62,643 bases of DNA from Selenomonadaceae bacterium (GCA_017518105.1 JAFWWC010000045.1:1-62643); one strand, 5' to 3'. Shown: positions 9,001-16,108, counted from the first letter of the stretch. Notes: generated by a model from the letters alone, not told the origin. Made by a program: numbers and translations.

Positions 9001-11535
9001 GAAGGCGTCTTCCAATTCGGCGCGACGGAAAATGATTCGGTTTCTATCACGGTTCAGGGCGATGACAACGTTACCTTTGAACTCAACAGCGCACAGGAGA
9101 TCGAGAACATAGCGGACGTTGAAGGCGACCTCATCTTCAGCGAGACCTCGAACACGCTGTTTATAAACGGCATGGGCGGCACGTTTGACGGCGAGTTCTC
9201 GTCGGTTGGTGCTTACGATAATTCGCTTTACATTCACGACGCGGCGGACGGCTCCAAGTTCACGACTGGCGACGCAGATAAGATTTGGTTGCAAGTGCTC
9301 GGCGAGACCTTCACGCTAAACGGCAACGAACTGACCTTGACTGCGGACAGCGACGGCATTTGGCTACGCGATAAAGAAATCGTCGGACTGGACGTGGGCG
9401 CAAGCTTGCAAGTTTCCGAGGCAGGCACGTACACCGCGAACACGACCGAGCTTGAGGCTAAGGCGGGCGATGTTATCGTTGGGCTTGAGGGCGACGACGC
9501 TTACATTTACGACGCAGACAATCTGCTTATCACGACCAAGACGCCGAACGCTGAAATAATCAGTCACTTCAATCCGAATAATCAAACGGTTGTCGGGGCA
9601 AGCGAGACCACCAATCAAAACATCACTCTAAACGGCGGCGATTTGGCTATCGTGGAGGAGACTTCGGCACCGGTCAATATCACGGCGGGCGATGATACCG
9701 TTGTCAGCCAGGGCGAAAACGTCGCTGTGAACTTGAAGGGCGGCAATACGTGGTTGTTCCCGCTCGGTGGCAAGATGACTTTGGAAGGCTACGACGCCTC
9801 GACGGGTTCGGGCTTCGGCACGACTTACACGGACATTGCCTCGGCGGTCGCGGACGGCACGATTGACTTCAACGACGGCAGATTGACATTGGGCGCGGCT
9901 AAAGTCTACATGGGCAAGAGCAGTGAGCTGATGAACTTCTTCGACAGAGATGGCGACTTGCAGAAGGTCGGCTATGCGTCTAGGAATGATTCGCTTGACG
10001 TGAGCAACGAGACGGCGGATTTACTCCTCGTGGCTAAGAAAGATTCCACAATCACGGGCGGCGCAGGCGACGATACGATTTCCGTAGCGGGAAGAAGTTT
10101 CATCGACGCGGGCGCAGGTTCCAACTGGGTTAGCATGTCCTCTGATAGCGGGCGTTCCAACATCGTCCTCAACGGCAACACGACGGTTGAAGGCTTCAAT
10201 ATGGGCTGGGGCAGAGGTTCGGACACGGTTTATATCAACGCCGGGGACGATCCTTCCGTTGATTTCAAAACGGGCGGCTTGACTTTCTACGATAACACCG
10301 ACAGCTTGACCCTGAAAGACATGAGCGATACCGCCAAAGTCAATCTCTATTACGAAGGACTAAACCGGACGCGCAGGGCTGTCTTCATTGCTAAAGATGA
10401 CTGGTACGCAGTCTCGAACTCCGATTTGATGGTCGGCGACGGCGCGGGAGTCAACAGCGGCTCAGGTATCTACTTCGTGGGCACGAGTGCAACCCGCAAT
10501 CACGGCATCGACTTCAGCGGCGTAACGAGAGCCCTCAATATTTCGATGAACACCGATCACAATAGCACGACGGCTGAATTCTGGGTAAACAACATTCATT
10601 CGATAGTCGGCGGCGCGGGCAATACTTCAATCACCGGCTCCGATAAATCCGATACGATTTTGGCTGGCACGGGACGCAATAACATTTGGAGCGGCGCGGG
10701 CAATGACCTAATGTTTGGCAACACCGACGAGGGCAAGCAGTCTTCGACGTTCTTCCACATGACAGGCGACGGGCGCGACACTATCGAAAACTTCGACTTC
10801 ATGGACAGTGCTAGCGATTCCAAGTCAGACGTTGTTAAACTCGGTAGCGCGATAACTGGCGTATCCATGAACGGCGATAATGTAATCCTTCAAACAAACA
10901 ACAATGCAAACGATTCCATGACGCTGACCAATGCCAAAGGCAAGACCTTCAACCTCAATGACGATTTGATTGCTAAGGTTGGAGACAGCGTTGTTGCCTT
11001 CGACGGCTTCACGAATTGTTATGCGGCGACCTCGTCCAATGCAACGCTGACGGTCGGCTCCGGCATGAGCAAGGTTGAAGTCTGGCTCGGCGATACTTCG
11101 CTGGAGAATCACGGCACTATGTTCTATGGCAACTTCAGAGAGCTCAACGCGGCGCAAGCTGACGGCACGAACATTTTGGCGGGCAACGAACTTAGCAACG
11201 TCATAACTGGCGGCAGCGGCAGAAATAGTCTGTGGGGCGGCTCTGGCTCGGCAAGTGATACGCTCGTCGGCGGCACGGGTCATAACGACTTCTTCTACGG
11301 CGCGGGCAACGGCAACGATGCTATCCAAGGCGCGAACGACGGCGATAACATTATCCTCGACGGCATCACCCTTGACCAAATCTCTAGGGCGGACATTTAC
11401 TCCGGTAGCGTGTCGATTAACTTCAACGACGGTAGCTTGCTGAGGGTTAATGGCACGGCTGACGTTACCTATCAACTTGCTGACGGCTCAAGATTCTCCG
11501 CTGATCACAGTCGGCGCGAATGGGCTTCCAAGTGA
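1..11535 (+). CDS. Giant RTX-like repeat protein with embedded alpha/beta-hydrolase (5'-partial)
   Basis: The frame is open from base 1, so the start lies upstream; the first in-window ATG at 37 is internal. At least 3,840 residues are visible. The N-terminal third is a series of beta-strand repeats (G.I....G....L..GT pattern). From about nt 3470, glycine/Asx repeats of the type GGAGNDTI recur in blocks to nt 11330, resembling hemolysin-type calcium-binding repeats. At nt 5470-6225 sits an alpha/beta-hydrolase resembling the YqkD esterase family: oxyanion region LVHGYG, nucleophile motif GVSMGS (Ser at 5779), acid region ISGDDDGVVP and His at 6136. No signal peptide can be judged. A secreted or surface adhesin-hydrolase is inferred; neither a cognate secretion system nor the substrate is visible. 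Two hairpins follow the stop. Confidence 0.85.
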   Translation, partial: SGGTITFNPTTQLMTLTSGTTINLEFGNYELTATAKGNAASSIALTDGGITITPNTGDGSLDLTLTGTSSGSLSANIEVLSGSFSLGDGGEITVAAGTELQIKFSDDYIINFKATDKAGGSISLGADGITFAPTSDDGGLQLTVKRGDDTRSASLDVNGSVTYKLDGSISLTKGTVVKNVFDSGNILTITANTDASGSIVLNPDGGLTITPATADALSVKLTMEDDFELNINKIDGSISYDGGIITLYDGTEIYEKNADTGEFSIKTEGGNSTADLSTVGVLSYAPSDGATLTLNYSDYDNYIRLTSGEMKGSATGGYSIEYSFIAGTNVVGSFPKEIALESAGNYTLNGISVTTTKDNVQVVLSGDYDKVSFAADAGITVSATEDKGFRFGIDDDGTITITTTDSGDFGVSSGSITFGDGQATIAEGTTISLTTDERVVTFTANKDISVSSKIEEDIYYLTLDEATADVTIAQDGQTVLAGEMVIDGVFSYSPKTGTFGLTGANSSHGDGNNTSFQFTTEGPTGTYTFKAETNDTTVVFIPSYNDGKFEMNFPNEAKHSMKFTVSKDGQTVFENNVAIDGTIGFDTANQELSLTKDTVLTLTQGENSIEITALGDAGGKLNIVDGGLRFAPNTGDGQLELNFVSSGRKANIDVTGAVIFGEGGKISLENGTEVTFTWDDGTELKLTSTGSTGSIGIDEKGIKITSEDENLTIDLTTATGDQTHLSGIKGTIYYNAGRVSFDDNSTITATTTLGGESILMTLETIGGTGHLDFADNGIIYSADTGAMQITWKKDDVESTFTVNSGSVQIGHGLFQIAKGTDLATDLKDFVPALYFTTSEAGTYTINGQTITTSAANISMTATDDYMTFKTSDDAITYDDMTFAGNGNVSLSTAGVVLGAGVVADGFGKDKMFILAEAGNVTADARIFELTEDVSTGISVTGAEDGFIFSRTNTEESEAQFDDPDPANVGKIFTEEFFLTNDDSYRIQTNLLGLQQIIGVSSPVTVKGNATFDGEPERTVFDVVTETEGVFTVADKDYSISGDDSVAIKVGFEPDKSYVRGFDSLSGTVSGDFTAHEVSINGSASAVRPVEDTLISISADENGFEVSGLDNGAILWVGAKDTYVVNGTTINANAGDYIAGSGDNFAYLLAMSNNTVVTGTESDDYIGNHGTNVTINALGGNDTIMNYGASNVTINGDADNDIIFNVARVNSETGEVTESPDNVLINGGRGNDYIAAEGSNVTITGGAGKDSIAADGDFASINGGAGNDSIEINGDNASIDAGAGSNQIKVSGKNEVILLKGRTTVEGFNTGFGEGSDTIYIKSENDPAGVEFLEDGLTFGNDTASLTLSDVHTTAKVNLFHENRDMLNKGVFIAAGDWYKVEDSDLTVDSGEEVYFVGTAATPKAGVDFSGITGDLNLTMDTAYIDSEEYVPGTTMWINGVYSLKGGAGNTTITGSKLDDTIISGSGNTTIDAGAGNNQIKLSDSSAAVVFNGQTTVEGFKTGFGDGTDTVYIPGGFPGVDFKDGTLTFYDDTNSLTFKEVTTTAQINTYDAANGIAAKQVYIAEDDWYKVTDGEAQYYVGATASKNHGIDFSGVTEDLNVTLNTPDEATDASMWINNIHSIRGGDGNTTITGSDENDTIISGTGKTTINAGDGDDYIINSGAENILRGLGGNDTISNDGDNLSINGGAGSDSIVNNGSNVTINAGDGDDLITNTGDNVLFKYYSTGGNDSIVGFNSTSTLSIADEYSSSISGNDLIVTVGDSKITLVDAATLSSANIETADLNPAESLVESILKRTAAGYPVIAGLFFNPEEITGPEPTNYSAKEDWTITSSDNLELYGVHYTPEKSNDKWVVLVHGYGCMYESMNPFATFYLANNYNVLMIDQRAAGNSEGTWLTMGGAESKDVALWTQEIVRRNSNAKITLHGVSMGSATAMLAASRSDAANVVALVEDCGYTSAMKLFYLLNEAFGIGAPPEVLEAIDGVAEEFSGHYLSEATPINAISSAKMPTLFISGDDDGVVPVSMLSELYDASGAEVKEKFIVAGAGHAQAGLNDPVGYSNAVFRFVAEANGEGWETTNITDNISLGGTKYNDTITNYGNNVTISAVEGDDSITNTSEYSIIDGGEGNDTIINYSPTGILASNGVSINAGADDDTIINEHAYYVTLNGGEGDDKIIVRLGDHTTIDGGEGNDSIIGETVEGESSTWAMGGYANINGGSGDDYINPIFSDSASILGGEGNDTIINEGDDATINGGAGDDVISLQGASLNNDVIKYEAGDGNDIIYGFNETTKLSITADAEYSTVESGDDVIVNVGDNAITIAGGAGLSTINIIDYETPALNITNTTNNTLITGTENNDTIRNSGDDVSISGAAGDDLITSSGDNSSIYGGAGSDNIRNDGASSSIFGAEGDDLLINTADEALVDGGYGNDIITNSGDSVTIRPGGGFDSISNTGDNVLINYTGGNDSIQGFNATSTLSLSSDDYEVVEGSRNIFVFSGESFAVLQGAFLTNDSININDTAYAVEGKVIRLESGGEDVTISRSNVSIVGGTGDDLISLGSGTANNTIEYAGGNDTIYGVNETTRLLISDEYSSIKVGSDVFVTVGNNIITLVDASDVFATDFEEGESFLLTEKGAVTVGNRVFELTERVKNGVTITGTADGFTSGITNKDGSIFVEEFIAKYDDSYTVQIGGDGLHTISGINAGTEVSTSATKDSESVENQFYLVMGDAGSYTLGDLEITATNDGTEILFASDGINFAADAGISYDGKTFSGDGNIELPAFSYQLPAILGASVSATGFEDGESFILAQKGTTTINGRTFELTEDIPDGMTITANDGGYSSSVMTDGAILAEEFSVAGDDNYSVQVSPDGLVKLSGISNNATINANGTYDGQEIEQYFYLDTDTEGAFTIGEKTYSISGDSNVSIEATFNPDKSYASGFASLEGTVSGNFDGDTFYVNGSSDSILINGDDSIDVVGSSDGTKLFGVSGNATLASLGGVSEVHTDTEGVFQFGATENDSVSITVQGDDNVTFELNSAQEIENIADVEGDLIFSETSNTLFINGMGGTFDGEFSSVGAYDNSLYIHDAADGSKFTTGDADKIWLQVLGETFTLNGNELTLTADSDGIWLRDKEIVGLDVGASLQVSEAGTYTANTTELEAKAGDVIVGLEGDDAYIYDADNLLITTKTPNAEIISHFNPNNQTVVGASETTNQNITLNGGDLAIVEETSAPVNITAGDDTVVSQGENVAVNLKGGNTWLFPLGGKMTLEGYDASTGSGFGTTYTDIASAVADGTIDFNDGRLTLGAAKVYMGKSSELMNFFDRDGDLQKVGYASRNDSLDVSNETADLLLVAKKDSTITGGAGDDTISVAGRSFIDAGAGSNWVSMSSDSGRSNIVLNGNTTVEGFNMGWGRGSDTVYINAGDDPSVDFKTGGLTFYDNTDSLTLKDMSDTAKVNLYYEGLNRTRRAVFIAKDDWYAVSNSDLMVGDGAGVNSGSGIYFVGTSATRNHGIDFSGVTRALNISMNTDHNSTTAEFWVNNIHSIVGGAGNTSITGSDKSDTILAGTGRNNIWSGAGNDLMFGNTDEGKQSSTFFHMTGDGRDTIENFDFMDSASDSKSDVVKLGSAITGVSMNGDNVILQTNNNANDSMTLTNAKGKTFNLNDDLIAKVGDSVVAFDGFTNCYAATSSNATLTVGSGMSKVEVWLGDTSLENHGTMFYGNFRELNAAQADGTNILAGNELSNVITGGSGRNSLWGGSGSASDTLVGGTGHNDFFYGAGNGNDAIQGANDGDNIILDGITLDQISRADIYSGSVSINFNDGSLLRVNGTADVTYQLADGSRFSADHSRREWASK
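2694..3255 (+). repeat. FELTED-type module, copy 1 of 3 in the giant protein
   Basis: This is a protein-level module of about 180 residues. It contains FILAEAG, then RIFELTEDV, then EEFFLTNDDSY, TEGVFT, PDKSYVRGF and GTVSGDF in that order. The same order recurs at about 7840-8330 (partial) and 8360-8880 (full), for example RTFELTEDI and PDKSYASGF. The copies are diverged, so this is old domain duplication rather than recent slippage. Confidence 0.7.
3829..4940 (+). repeat. Two tandem copies of a 170-190 residue module in the giant protein
   Basis: Copy A (about 3829-4407) and copy B (about 4408-4940) share an ordered set of motifs: IDAGAG.NQIK, TTVEGF.TGFG.G.DT, LTF..DT.SLT, DDWYKV, YFVGT/YYVGA, DFSGVT and a closing GG.GNTTITGS. 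A third copy lies 5 kb downstream at about 10097-10700. The module behaves as a self-contained unit that ends in an RTX-like turn and leads directly into the next copy. Confidence 0.75.
7840..8880 (+). repeat. FELTED-type modules, copies 2 and 3
   Basis: Copy 2 (about 7840-8330) contains SFLLTEKG, RVFELTERV and EEFIAKYDDSY. Copy 3 (about 8360-8880) contains SFILAQKG, RTFELTEDI, EEFSVAGDDNY, PDKSYASGF and GTVSGNF. Between them, at 8318-8349, is a short perfect direct repeat of agctaccagct units encoding an aberrant Leu-Pro/Ser-Tyr stretch, which looks like local slippage. Confidence 0.65.
10097..10700 (+). repeat. Third, distal copy of the 170-190 residue module
   Basis: It has the same motif order as the tandem pair at 3829-4940: IDAGAGSNWV, TTVEGFNMGWGRGSDT, LTFYDNTDSLT, DDWYAV, YFVGTSATRNHGIDFSGVT and GGAGNTSITGS. 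It sits close to the C-terminus, just before the last glycine-rich repeats. Confidence 0.7.
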
Positions 11536-11580
11536 CGAACACTCATAGGGGCTGGATAACGGCTCCAAAACAGTAAAAAA

Positions 11581-11615
11581 AAAGCACCTTTCGAGTTAGC
11601 TTGGGAGGTGCTTTT
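11581..11615 (+). terminator. Rho-independent terminator of the giant gene
   Basis: An inverted repeat AAAGCACCT...AGGTGCTTT with a trailing T-run lies 46 nt after the stop. Related hairpins occur at 48168-48209 and 58556-58592. Confidence 0.75.
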
Positions 11616-11637
11616 CAATTTATGGGAAGAGAAATCA

Positions 11638-11672
11638 AAAGCCCACCTCCGATTTCGAGATGGGCTTTGTTT
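11638..11672. terminator. Terminator between convergent genes
   Basis: The stem AAGCCCA...TGGGCTT has T-rich flanks and lies 28 nt beyond the 3' end of the minus-strand reductase. It can serve as that gene's terminator or as a second one for the giant gene. Confidence 0.65.
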
Positions 11673-11699
11673 ATTTCTCCGGATATAGGTGACGAGGAA

Positions 11700-12824
11700 T
11701 TATTTTCCGAAAGCCGCCGCGACTTTGACGAGCTCGCCGCGAATCTTAATATGTTGCGGGCAAACTCTTTCGCACGCGCCGCACTTTATGCACTCGCTAG
11801 CATTTCTCTTATCGTGCATGGCAACCAGCCAATGATATTGATTGCTCGCGAACTTTTTATCCTTGTAAAGCGTCAGGACATTCATCGCCGTAAAGGAACC
11901 AGGTATCCCGATATTTTGCGGGCAAACCTTCATGCAGTAGCCGCAAGTCGTGCAGGGGATAACGGGAATGCCAGCCAATACCTTGCGTGCCTCTTCGACT
12001 GTCGCCCGTTCGCTATCGTCAAGCCGTTTGAAATTCTCCATGTACGAGACGTTGTCTTGCATTTGCTCAAGGGTGCTCATGCCGGACAGGACAGCTATCA
12101 CGCCGTCGAGGCTTGCGGCAAACCTTATCGCCCAAGACGCAACCGACGCATCGGGATTAGCCTTCTGGAAGACGGCTTTGACTTCATCGGGGGGATTAGC
12201 CAACATGCCGCCCTTAATCGGCTCCATGATGACAAGGGGCTTGCCGTGCTTGCGGGCGACTTCATAACAGCCGCGCGATTGAATTGCGGGATTTTCCCAG
12301 TCCGCCCAGTTGATTTGCAGTTGAACGAATTCGGCTTCGGGGTGCTTAGTCAAAATCTCATCGAGTTCTTGGGGCGTCGAGTGGAAGGAAAAGCCGACGT
12401 GTTTAATCTTGCCCTCGCGTTTCTTCTCGAAGACGAAATCCCACATATTGAACCGCTCGAAAAATTCCGTGCGGGTCTCGCCGAGATTGTGCAAAAGGTA
12501 GAAGTCGAAGTAGCCCGCGCCCGTTTGCCTAAGTGAAGTCTCGAATTGTGCAATGGCATCCTCGCGGGTCTTGCAATTAATCCAGGCGGCGTTCTTAGTC
12601 GCCAGTTGAAACTTTTCACGCGGATAACGTTCGACCAAAGCCTGACGGATTGCCTCTTCGGAACCGGGATAAGCCCACGCTGTATCAAAGTACGTGAAGC
12701 CCTTCGACAGGAACAAATCGACCATCTGTTTGACTTGCTCAAGGTCAATGGTCTCGTCGCTGAGCCTAGGCAACCGCATTAAGCCGAAGCCCAGCTTTTT
12801 AATTTCCTCTCCAAGATAAGCCAT
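11700..12824 (-). CDS. Aldo/keto reductase fused to a C-terminal 2[4Fe-4S] ferredoxin domain
   Basis: 374 residues. The N-terminal TIM-barrel AKR carries GFGLMRLP, the catalytic-type FDTAWAYP (Asp and Tyr), LATKN (Lys) and YLLHNLG (His). The C-terminal ~90 residues hold two cysteine clusters, CTTCGYCMKVCP and CIKCGACERVCP, typical of dicluster ferredoxins. This is the COG1453 type of predicted oxidoreductase; the physiological substrate is unknown. The ATG is preceded by AAGGAGGG. A TTGACC-N19-TATAAT promoter lies inside the end of the upstream chorismate mutase gene, so the gene is probably transcribed independently. Both iron-sulfur motifs look complete. Confidence 0.93.
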   Translation of the reverse strand: MAYLGEEIKKLGFGLMRLPRLSDETIDLEQVKQMVDLFLSKGFTYFDTAWAYPGSEEAIRQALVERYPREKFQLATKNAAWINCKTREDAIAQFETSLRQTGAGYFDFYLLHNLGETRTEFFERFNMWDFVFEKKREGKIKHVGFSFHSTPQELDEILTKHPEAEFVQLQINWADWENPAIQSRGCYEVARKHGKPLVIMEPIKGGMLANPPDEVKAVFQKANPDASVASWAIRFAASLDGVIAVLSGMSTLEQMQDNVSYMENFKRLDDSERATVEEARKVLAGIPVIPCTTCGYCMKVCPQNIGIPGSFTAMNVLTLYKDKKFASNQYHWLVAMHDKRNASECIKCGACERVCPQHIKIRGELVKVAAAFGK

Positions 12825-12853
12825 GTTAAACCCTCCTTAAAATACATACGCTG

Positions 12854-12884
12854 ATTATATCAGGTAAAGTTTAGTCATGGTCAA
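12854..12884 (-). promoter_or_regulatory. Sigma70-type promoter of the aldo/keto reductase
   Basis: On the minus strand, TTGACC (12879-12884) and TATAAT (12854-12859) are 19 nt apart. The spacing is longer than ideal, but the -10 is consensus. Confidence 0.5.
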
Positions 12885-13236
12885 GGTCGGGGCGGAGATT
12901 TCTCGCGCCGCCTAGGTAGACGTGATGAATTTTATTTTGCGCCTTGTCGGTGTCAGCTAAGATTAGAACTCGAATGCAAAGCGGCAAGGAATTTTCAACG
13001 GCAGGCTCCCGCGTGTCGAACAGCGGCACCAACCTAAGCGCGGGCAGTTGTCTTATCGCCGAACTAGGAAAGGCGGCAGTCAAGTCTTCGGTCGTGGAAA
13101 AGATTATCGCGCCTATGTTGTTCGCTCGCAATTCGTTTAGCGATAAAATTTCCGTGACGAGTTGCCGCGCCGCTGACCAGATTTGTTCCTTGGAATTTTC
13201 CTCGACCGTCACTGCGCCGCGTATCCCACGTGTCAT
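12871..13236 (-). CDS. aroH: Chorismate mutase, AroH type
   Basis: 121 residues from the ATG at 13236, which follows AAGGGGGC; a longer upstream reading lacks family similarity. It matches the Bacillus monofunctional AroH trimer fold: N-terminal RGIRGAVTVEEN with the substrate-binding Arg, CIRVLI with the second Arg, and a C-terminal HVYLGGARNLRPDL with the conserved Tyr. It converts chorismate to prephenate for Phe/Tyr synthesis. It starts 13 nt after the ABC-F gene and is probably co-transcribed with it. No other aromatic pathway gene is in the window. Confidence 0.9.
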   Translation of the reverse strand: MTRGIRGAVTVEENSKEQIWSAARQLVTEILSLNELRANNIGAIIFSTTEDLTAAFPSSAIRQLPALRLVPLFDTREPAVENSLPLCIRVLILADTDKAQNKIHHVYLGGARNLRPDLDHD

Positions 13237-13249
13237 TGCCGTTGCCCCC

Positions 13250-14320
13250 TTAATGCTTATACTTCTCTTTAATCTGTAGCTTGACCGTCTCATTGGCTAG
13301 GAAGTCATCATAAGTCGCAATCCTATCTACGGTTCCTTGCGGCGTGATGTCCATGATTCGATTGGCAATCGCCCGAATGAATTCGCGGTCTTCGTCGACG
13401 AAAATAATCGTGCCAGGGAAGTTTATTAAGCTTTGCTCCAGAGCCTCAATCGTCGGTAAGTCAAGACAAGCCGTCGGGTTATCAAGCAACAAGAAATTCG
13501 CCGTGCCGAACGCCAGCTTATCGAACTCGACCCTAGCCGCCGACCCCGTGAACACTCGCGGCATATAGAAGACCTTCACGCCGCTTGGAAAGTTTATCAC
13601 TCCGTGCTGACAGCCGCCGGTCTCGTCTTGATTCTGATAAGCCAGAGCCAATGCCTTTAGCAGTTTCGACTTGCCACGCTCATTGCGCCCGACGAACGCG
13701 ACCTTTTGCCCTTGCCGGATTGCAAAGCTCACGTCCTTAAAGAGTGGTTCGCCGTCGCGGTTCTTCAGTAAGCCGTTCGCCTCAAGGACGATTGGCACGG
13801 CTCCCGAAGGCGTCGACGGCAGAAGCGGTGCGCAATCAATCCTGACCGGCTCAACTTCAAAGTCGCCAAGCTCAATGATTCGTCCGCACGTCTCCTTTAG
13901 GAAATATCTATCGCTACTCACGACGACGGAGGTTAAAGTTTTGTTATCGCGTAGGAAGTTTATCAGCCACTCGACGCCCTCCGCCTCAAGGTTTTTTGTC
14001 GGCTCGTCTAGGAGCAAAATAATTTCGTCGACGTTGATTACGTGTAACGCCCGCTTGAGTTTTTCAATCGCGGACATTTCAGCCTTGCGCAAGTCGGAGA
14101 AGTCATAGACGCTACCATTGACGGTTTGGACTTCGCCAGAGATTTCCACGTCGCCCGCCGTCGGCAAGACACGCCCCGCCATTATGTCAAGCAACGTCGA
14201 TTTGCCGGAGCCTTCGCCGCCGATTATCCCGACCTTTTCGCCGCGTCCTACTTCTAAGTTAAAGCCCGAAAAAATTTCTTGCTTGCCGAGCTTGAGTTCC
14301 AAATTCTTTATCTTTATCAA
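13250..14320 (-). CDS. Compact ABC-F-like protein with degenerate ATPase motifs
   Basis: 356 residues from a TTG with AGGAG about 9 nt upstream, versus 500-650 for usual ABC-F proteins. Two ABC halves are present. Half 1 has Walker A GGEGSGKS (34-41) and Walker B LLLDEPT (102-108), but its signature is degenerate (MSAIEKLKR where LSGGE..R is expected) and the switch reads SSDRYF instead of SHDRYF. Half 2 has Walker A GRNERGKS (211-218), a degraded signature (FTGSAARVE), and LLLDNPT, where Asn replaces the catalytic Glu. The interdomain linker is very short. ABC-F proteins act on ribosomes; here reduced or altered ATPase activity is inferred, and the function is unknown. Confidence 0.75.
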   Translation of the reverse strand: MIKIKNLELKLGKQEIFSGFNLEVGRGEKVGIIGGEGSGKSTLLDIMAGRVLPTAGDVEISGEVQTVNGSVYDFSDLRKAEMSAIEKLKRALHVINVDEIILLLDEPTKNLEAEGVEWLINFLRDNKTLTSVVVSSDRYFLKETCGRIIELGDFEVEPVRIDCAPLLPSTPSGAVPIVLEANGLLKNRDGEPLFKDVSFAIRQGQKVAFVGRNERGKSKLLKALALAYQNQDETGGCQHGVINFPSGVKVFYMPRVFTGSAARVEFDKLAFGTANFLLLDNPTACLDLPTIEALEQSLINFPGTIIFVDEDREFIRAIANRIMDITPQGTVDRIATYDDFLANETVKLQIKEKYKH

Positions 14321-14343
14321 AGCTTTCCACTCCTTTTGCGCGA

Positions 14344-14372
14344 AGGATATAACAACGCCTGCCCGCTGTCAA
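14344..14372 (-). promoter_or_regulatory. Promoter of the abcF-aroH pair
   Basis: On the minus strand TTGACA (14367-14372) and TATCCT (14344-14349) are separated by 17 nt. The -35 overlaps the adenine deaminase stop codon. Confidence 0.55.
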
Positions 14373-16108
14373 CTTGCGCAAATCGGAATGAAACTGAACG
14401 TCGCGTAGTCGAATAGCCCGCGAGCCGTCAATTTTATCTCTGGTATGACGGGCAACGACATAAACGTTAAAGTCATGACGGGTTCGACGCTGTCATTGAT
14501 TCCAAGTTCGGCGTGGGCTTTGGCGTGGAGCGTATCGAGTTTTTCTTTGAGTTCTTCGCCGCTGAGGTCGCTCATCAAGCCGGCAATCATCAGCGGTATC
14601 ATCGAAATAATCTTCCCGTCCTTAACTAAGACCATGCCGCCTTCCATTTTAATCAGAGCCTCGACCGCGCAGAAGATTTCCTCGTTGCTGACACCCGCCG
14701 CGATGATGTTATGCGAATCGTGCGCCACGCTGACTGCCACCGCCCCGCGTTTAATGCCGTAGCCGCCCAAAAGCCCCAAGCCAACCTTGCCGGTCTCGTG
14801 ATGACGTTCAATCACCGCGACTTTGCAAATGTCCTGCGCGGGGTCAAAGATAAAGTCGCCAGTCTCGTCGCGTTTGACTTCGGCGAGATATTTTTTTGTC
14901 ACGACGCCGCCCGGCTCAATGCCGATGACATTAACCTTGCCGCCAGTCAGATTCATGCGCAAACGGTCGACGGAGAAATTTTTAACCCGAACGGAACCGC
15001 GCACGCTTGAAATATCAGCGGGAATGATTTCAGGCAGATAGCGTCCGTCCTTGGCAACGTGTTCGCCGCCAATCCAAACGTCCGCCGCGTGGAAAGTCTT
15101 CAAGTCGTCGAGCAAAACTAAATCCGCGTGCGCCCCAATGGCTATAATGCCCCTGTCGTAGATTCCGACCGACTCGGCAACATTAATCGTCGCCATTTGA
15201 ATAGCGGTTATCGGGTCAATGCCCTCCTCAACGCACATTCTGATATTCTTGTCCATGTGTCCTAGTTCCAAGATAGTTTTCGGCTGGCAGTCGTCCGAAC
15301 ACAATAAAACGCGGCGGCTATTCGTGGGCGTGACACCTTTAATCAGCGTCTTTAGGTTGTGACAGGCTGAGCCCTCGCGAATCAAAACGTACATGCCCTT
15401 TGCAATGCGTTCGTGCATTTCCTCTACGGTCGTGCACTCGTGGTCACCGCCGACGCCCGCGCTTAGGTAAGCATTCAAATCTTTTCCCGTCAAATTTGGT
15501 GCGTGCCCGTCAATCAGCTTGCCTAACTTCTTCGCGAGCAAAATTTTATCTAAAGCCTTGTCGTCGCAGTTGATAATGCCCGGCGCGTTCATGAATTCGC
15601 CGAGACCAAAAAAATTTTCGTCGCCGAGGAGTTCAGCCATATCCGCCGCCTCAATCACGGCTCCAGCGTCTTCAAAGGGCGTGGCAGGGACGCAACTTGG
15701 CATCGCGTAGACAATGTTAAGTTTCGTGCGTTTAGCGGCGTCGAGCATGTACTTTAAACCCGTAAGCCCGCAGACGTTAGCAATCTCGTGCGGGTCAGCG
15801 ATAATCGAGGTGGTGCCACGCGGCACGATGATTTTTCCGAGTTCTTCGGGGCTGATGTAAGATGATTCAATGTGTATGTGCCCGTCGATAAATCCGGGGC
15901 AAAGATACTTCCCGCCCGCGTCAAAAGTTTCCTTGCCGTCGTAGATTTCATTGCCCATGCCGATAATCTTGCCGTCGAAGATTGCCACTTCCCCAGCCGT
16001 TATCTCGCCGCTAAGCACATTTACAATCTTGCAATTCTTTATCACGAGGTCGGCTTTGATTCTGCCCGCCGCCGCGTCGATGAGGTTCTTTAGCTCCGTC
16101 TTCGTCAT
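14369..16108 (-). CDS. ade: Adenine deaminase
   Basis: 579 residues from the ATG at 16108, which has GGAGG upstream; the open frame further upstream runs into the permease and is not coding. It is an amidohydrolase with the metal motif PGFIDGHIHIESS and the downstream ADPHEIANVCG, GGDHECTTVEEM and LCSDDCQP segments, plus the Ade C-terminal domain (VAHDSHNI). It converts adenine to hypoxanthine and ammonia in purine salvage. It lies directly behind an NCS2 purine permease, so uptake and deamination are paired. A strong hairpin terminator sits between the two genes. Confidence 0.95.
   Translation of the reverse strand: MTKTELKNLIDAAAGRIKADLVIKNCKIVNVLSGEITAGEVAIFDGKIIGMGNEIYDGKETFDAGGKYLCPGFIDGHIHIESSYISPEELGKIIVPRGTTSIIADPHEIANVCGLTGLKYMLDAAKRTKLNIVYAMPSCVPATPFEDAGAVIEAADMAELLGDENFFGLGEFMNAPGIINCDDKALDKILLAKKLGKLIDGHAPNLTGKDLNAYLSAGVGGDHECTTVEEMHERIAKGMYVLIREGSACHNLKTLIKGVTPTNSRRVLLCSDDCQPKTILELGHMDKNIRMCVEEGIDPITAIQMATINVAESVGIYDRGIIAIGAHADLVLLDDLKTFHAADVWIGGEHVAKDGRYLPEIIPADISSVRGSVRVKNFSVDRLRMNLTGGKVNVIGIEPGGVVTKKYLAEVKRDETGDFIFDPAQDICKVAVIERHHETGKVGLGLLGGYGIKRGAVAVSVAHDSHNIIAAGVSNEEIFCAVEALIKMEGGMVLVKDGKIISMIPLMIAGLMSDLSGEELKEKLDTLHAKAHAELGINDSVEPVMTLTFMSLPVIPEIKLTARGLFDYATFSFIPICAS

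Noticed and set aside
11601..12536. 311-codon plus-strand frame opposite the aldo/keto reductase
   Set aside because: It is the complement of a gene with full AKR and ferredoxin motifs and carries no family similarity of its own.
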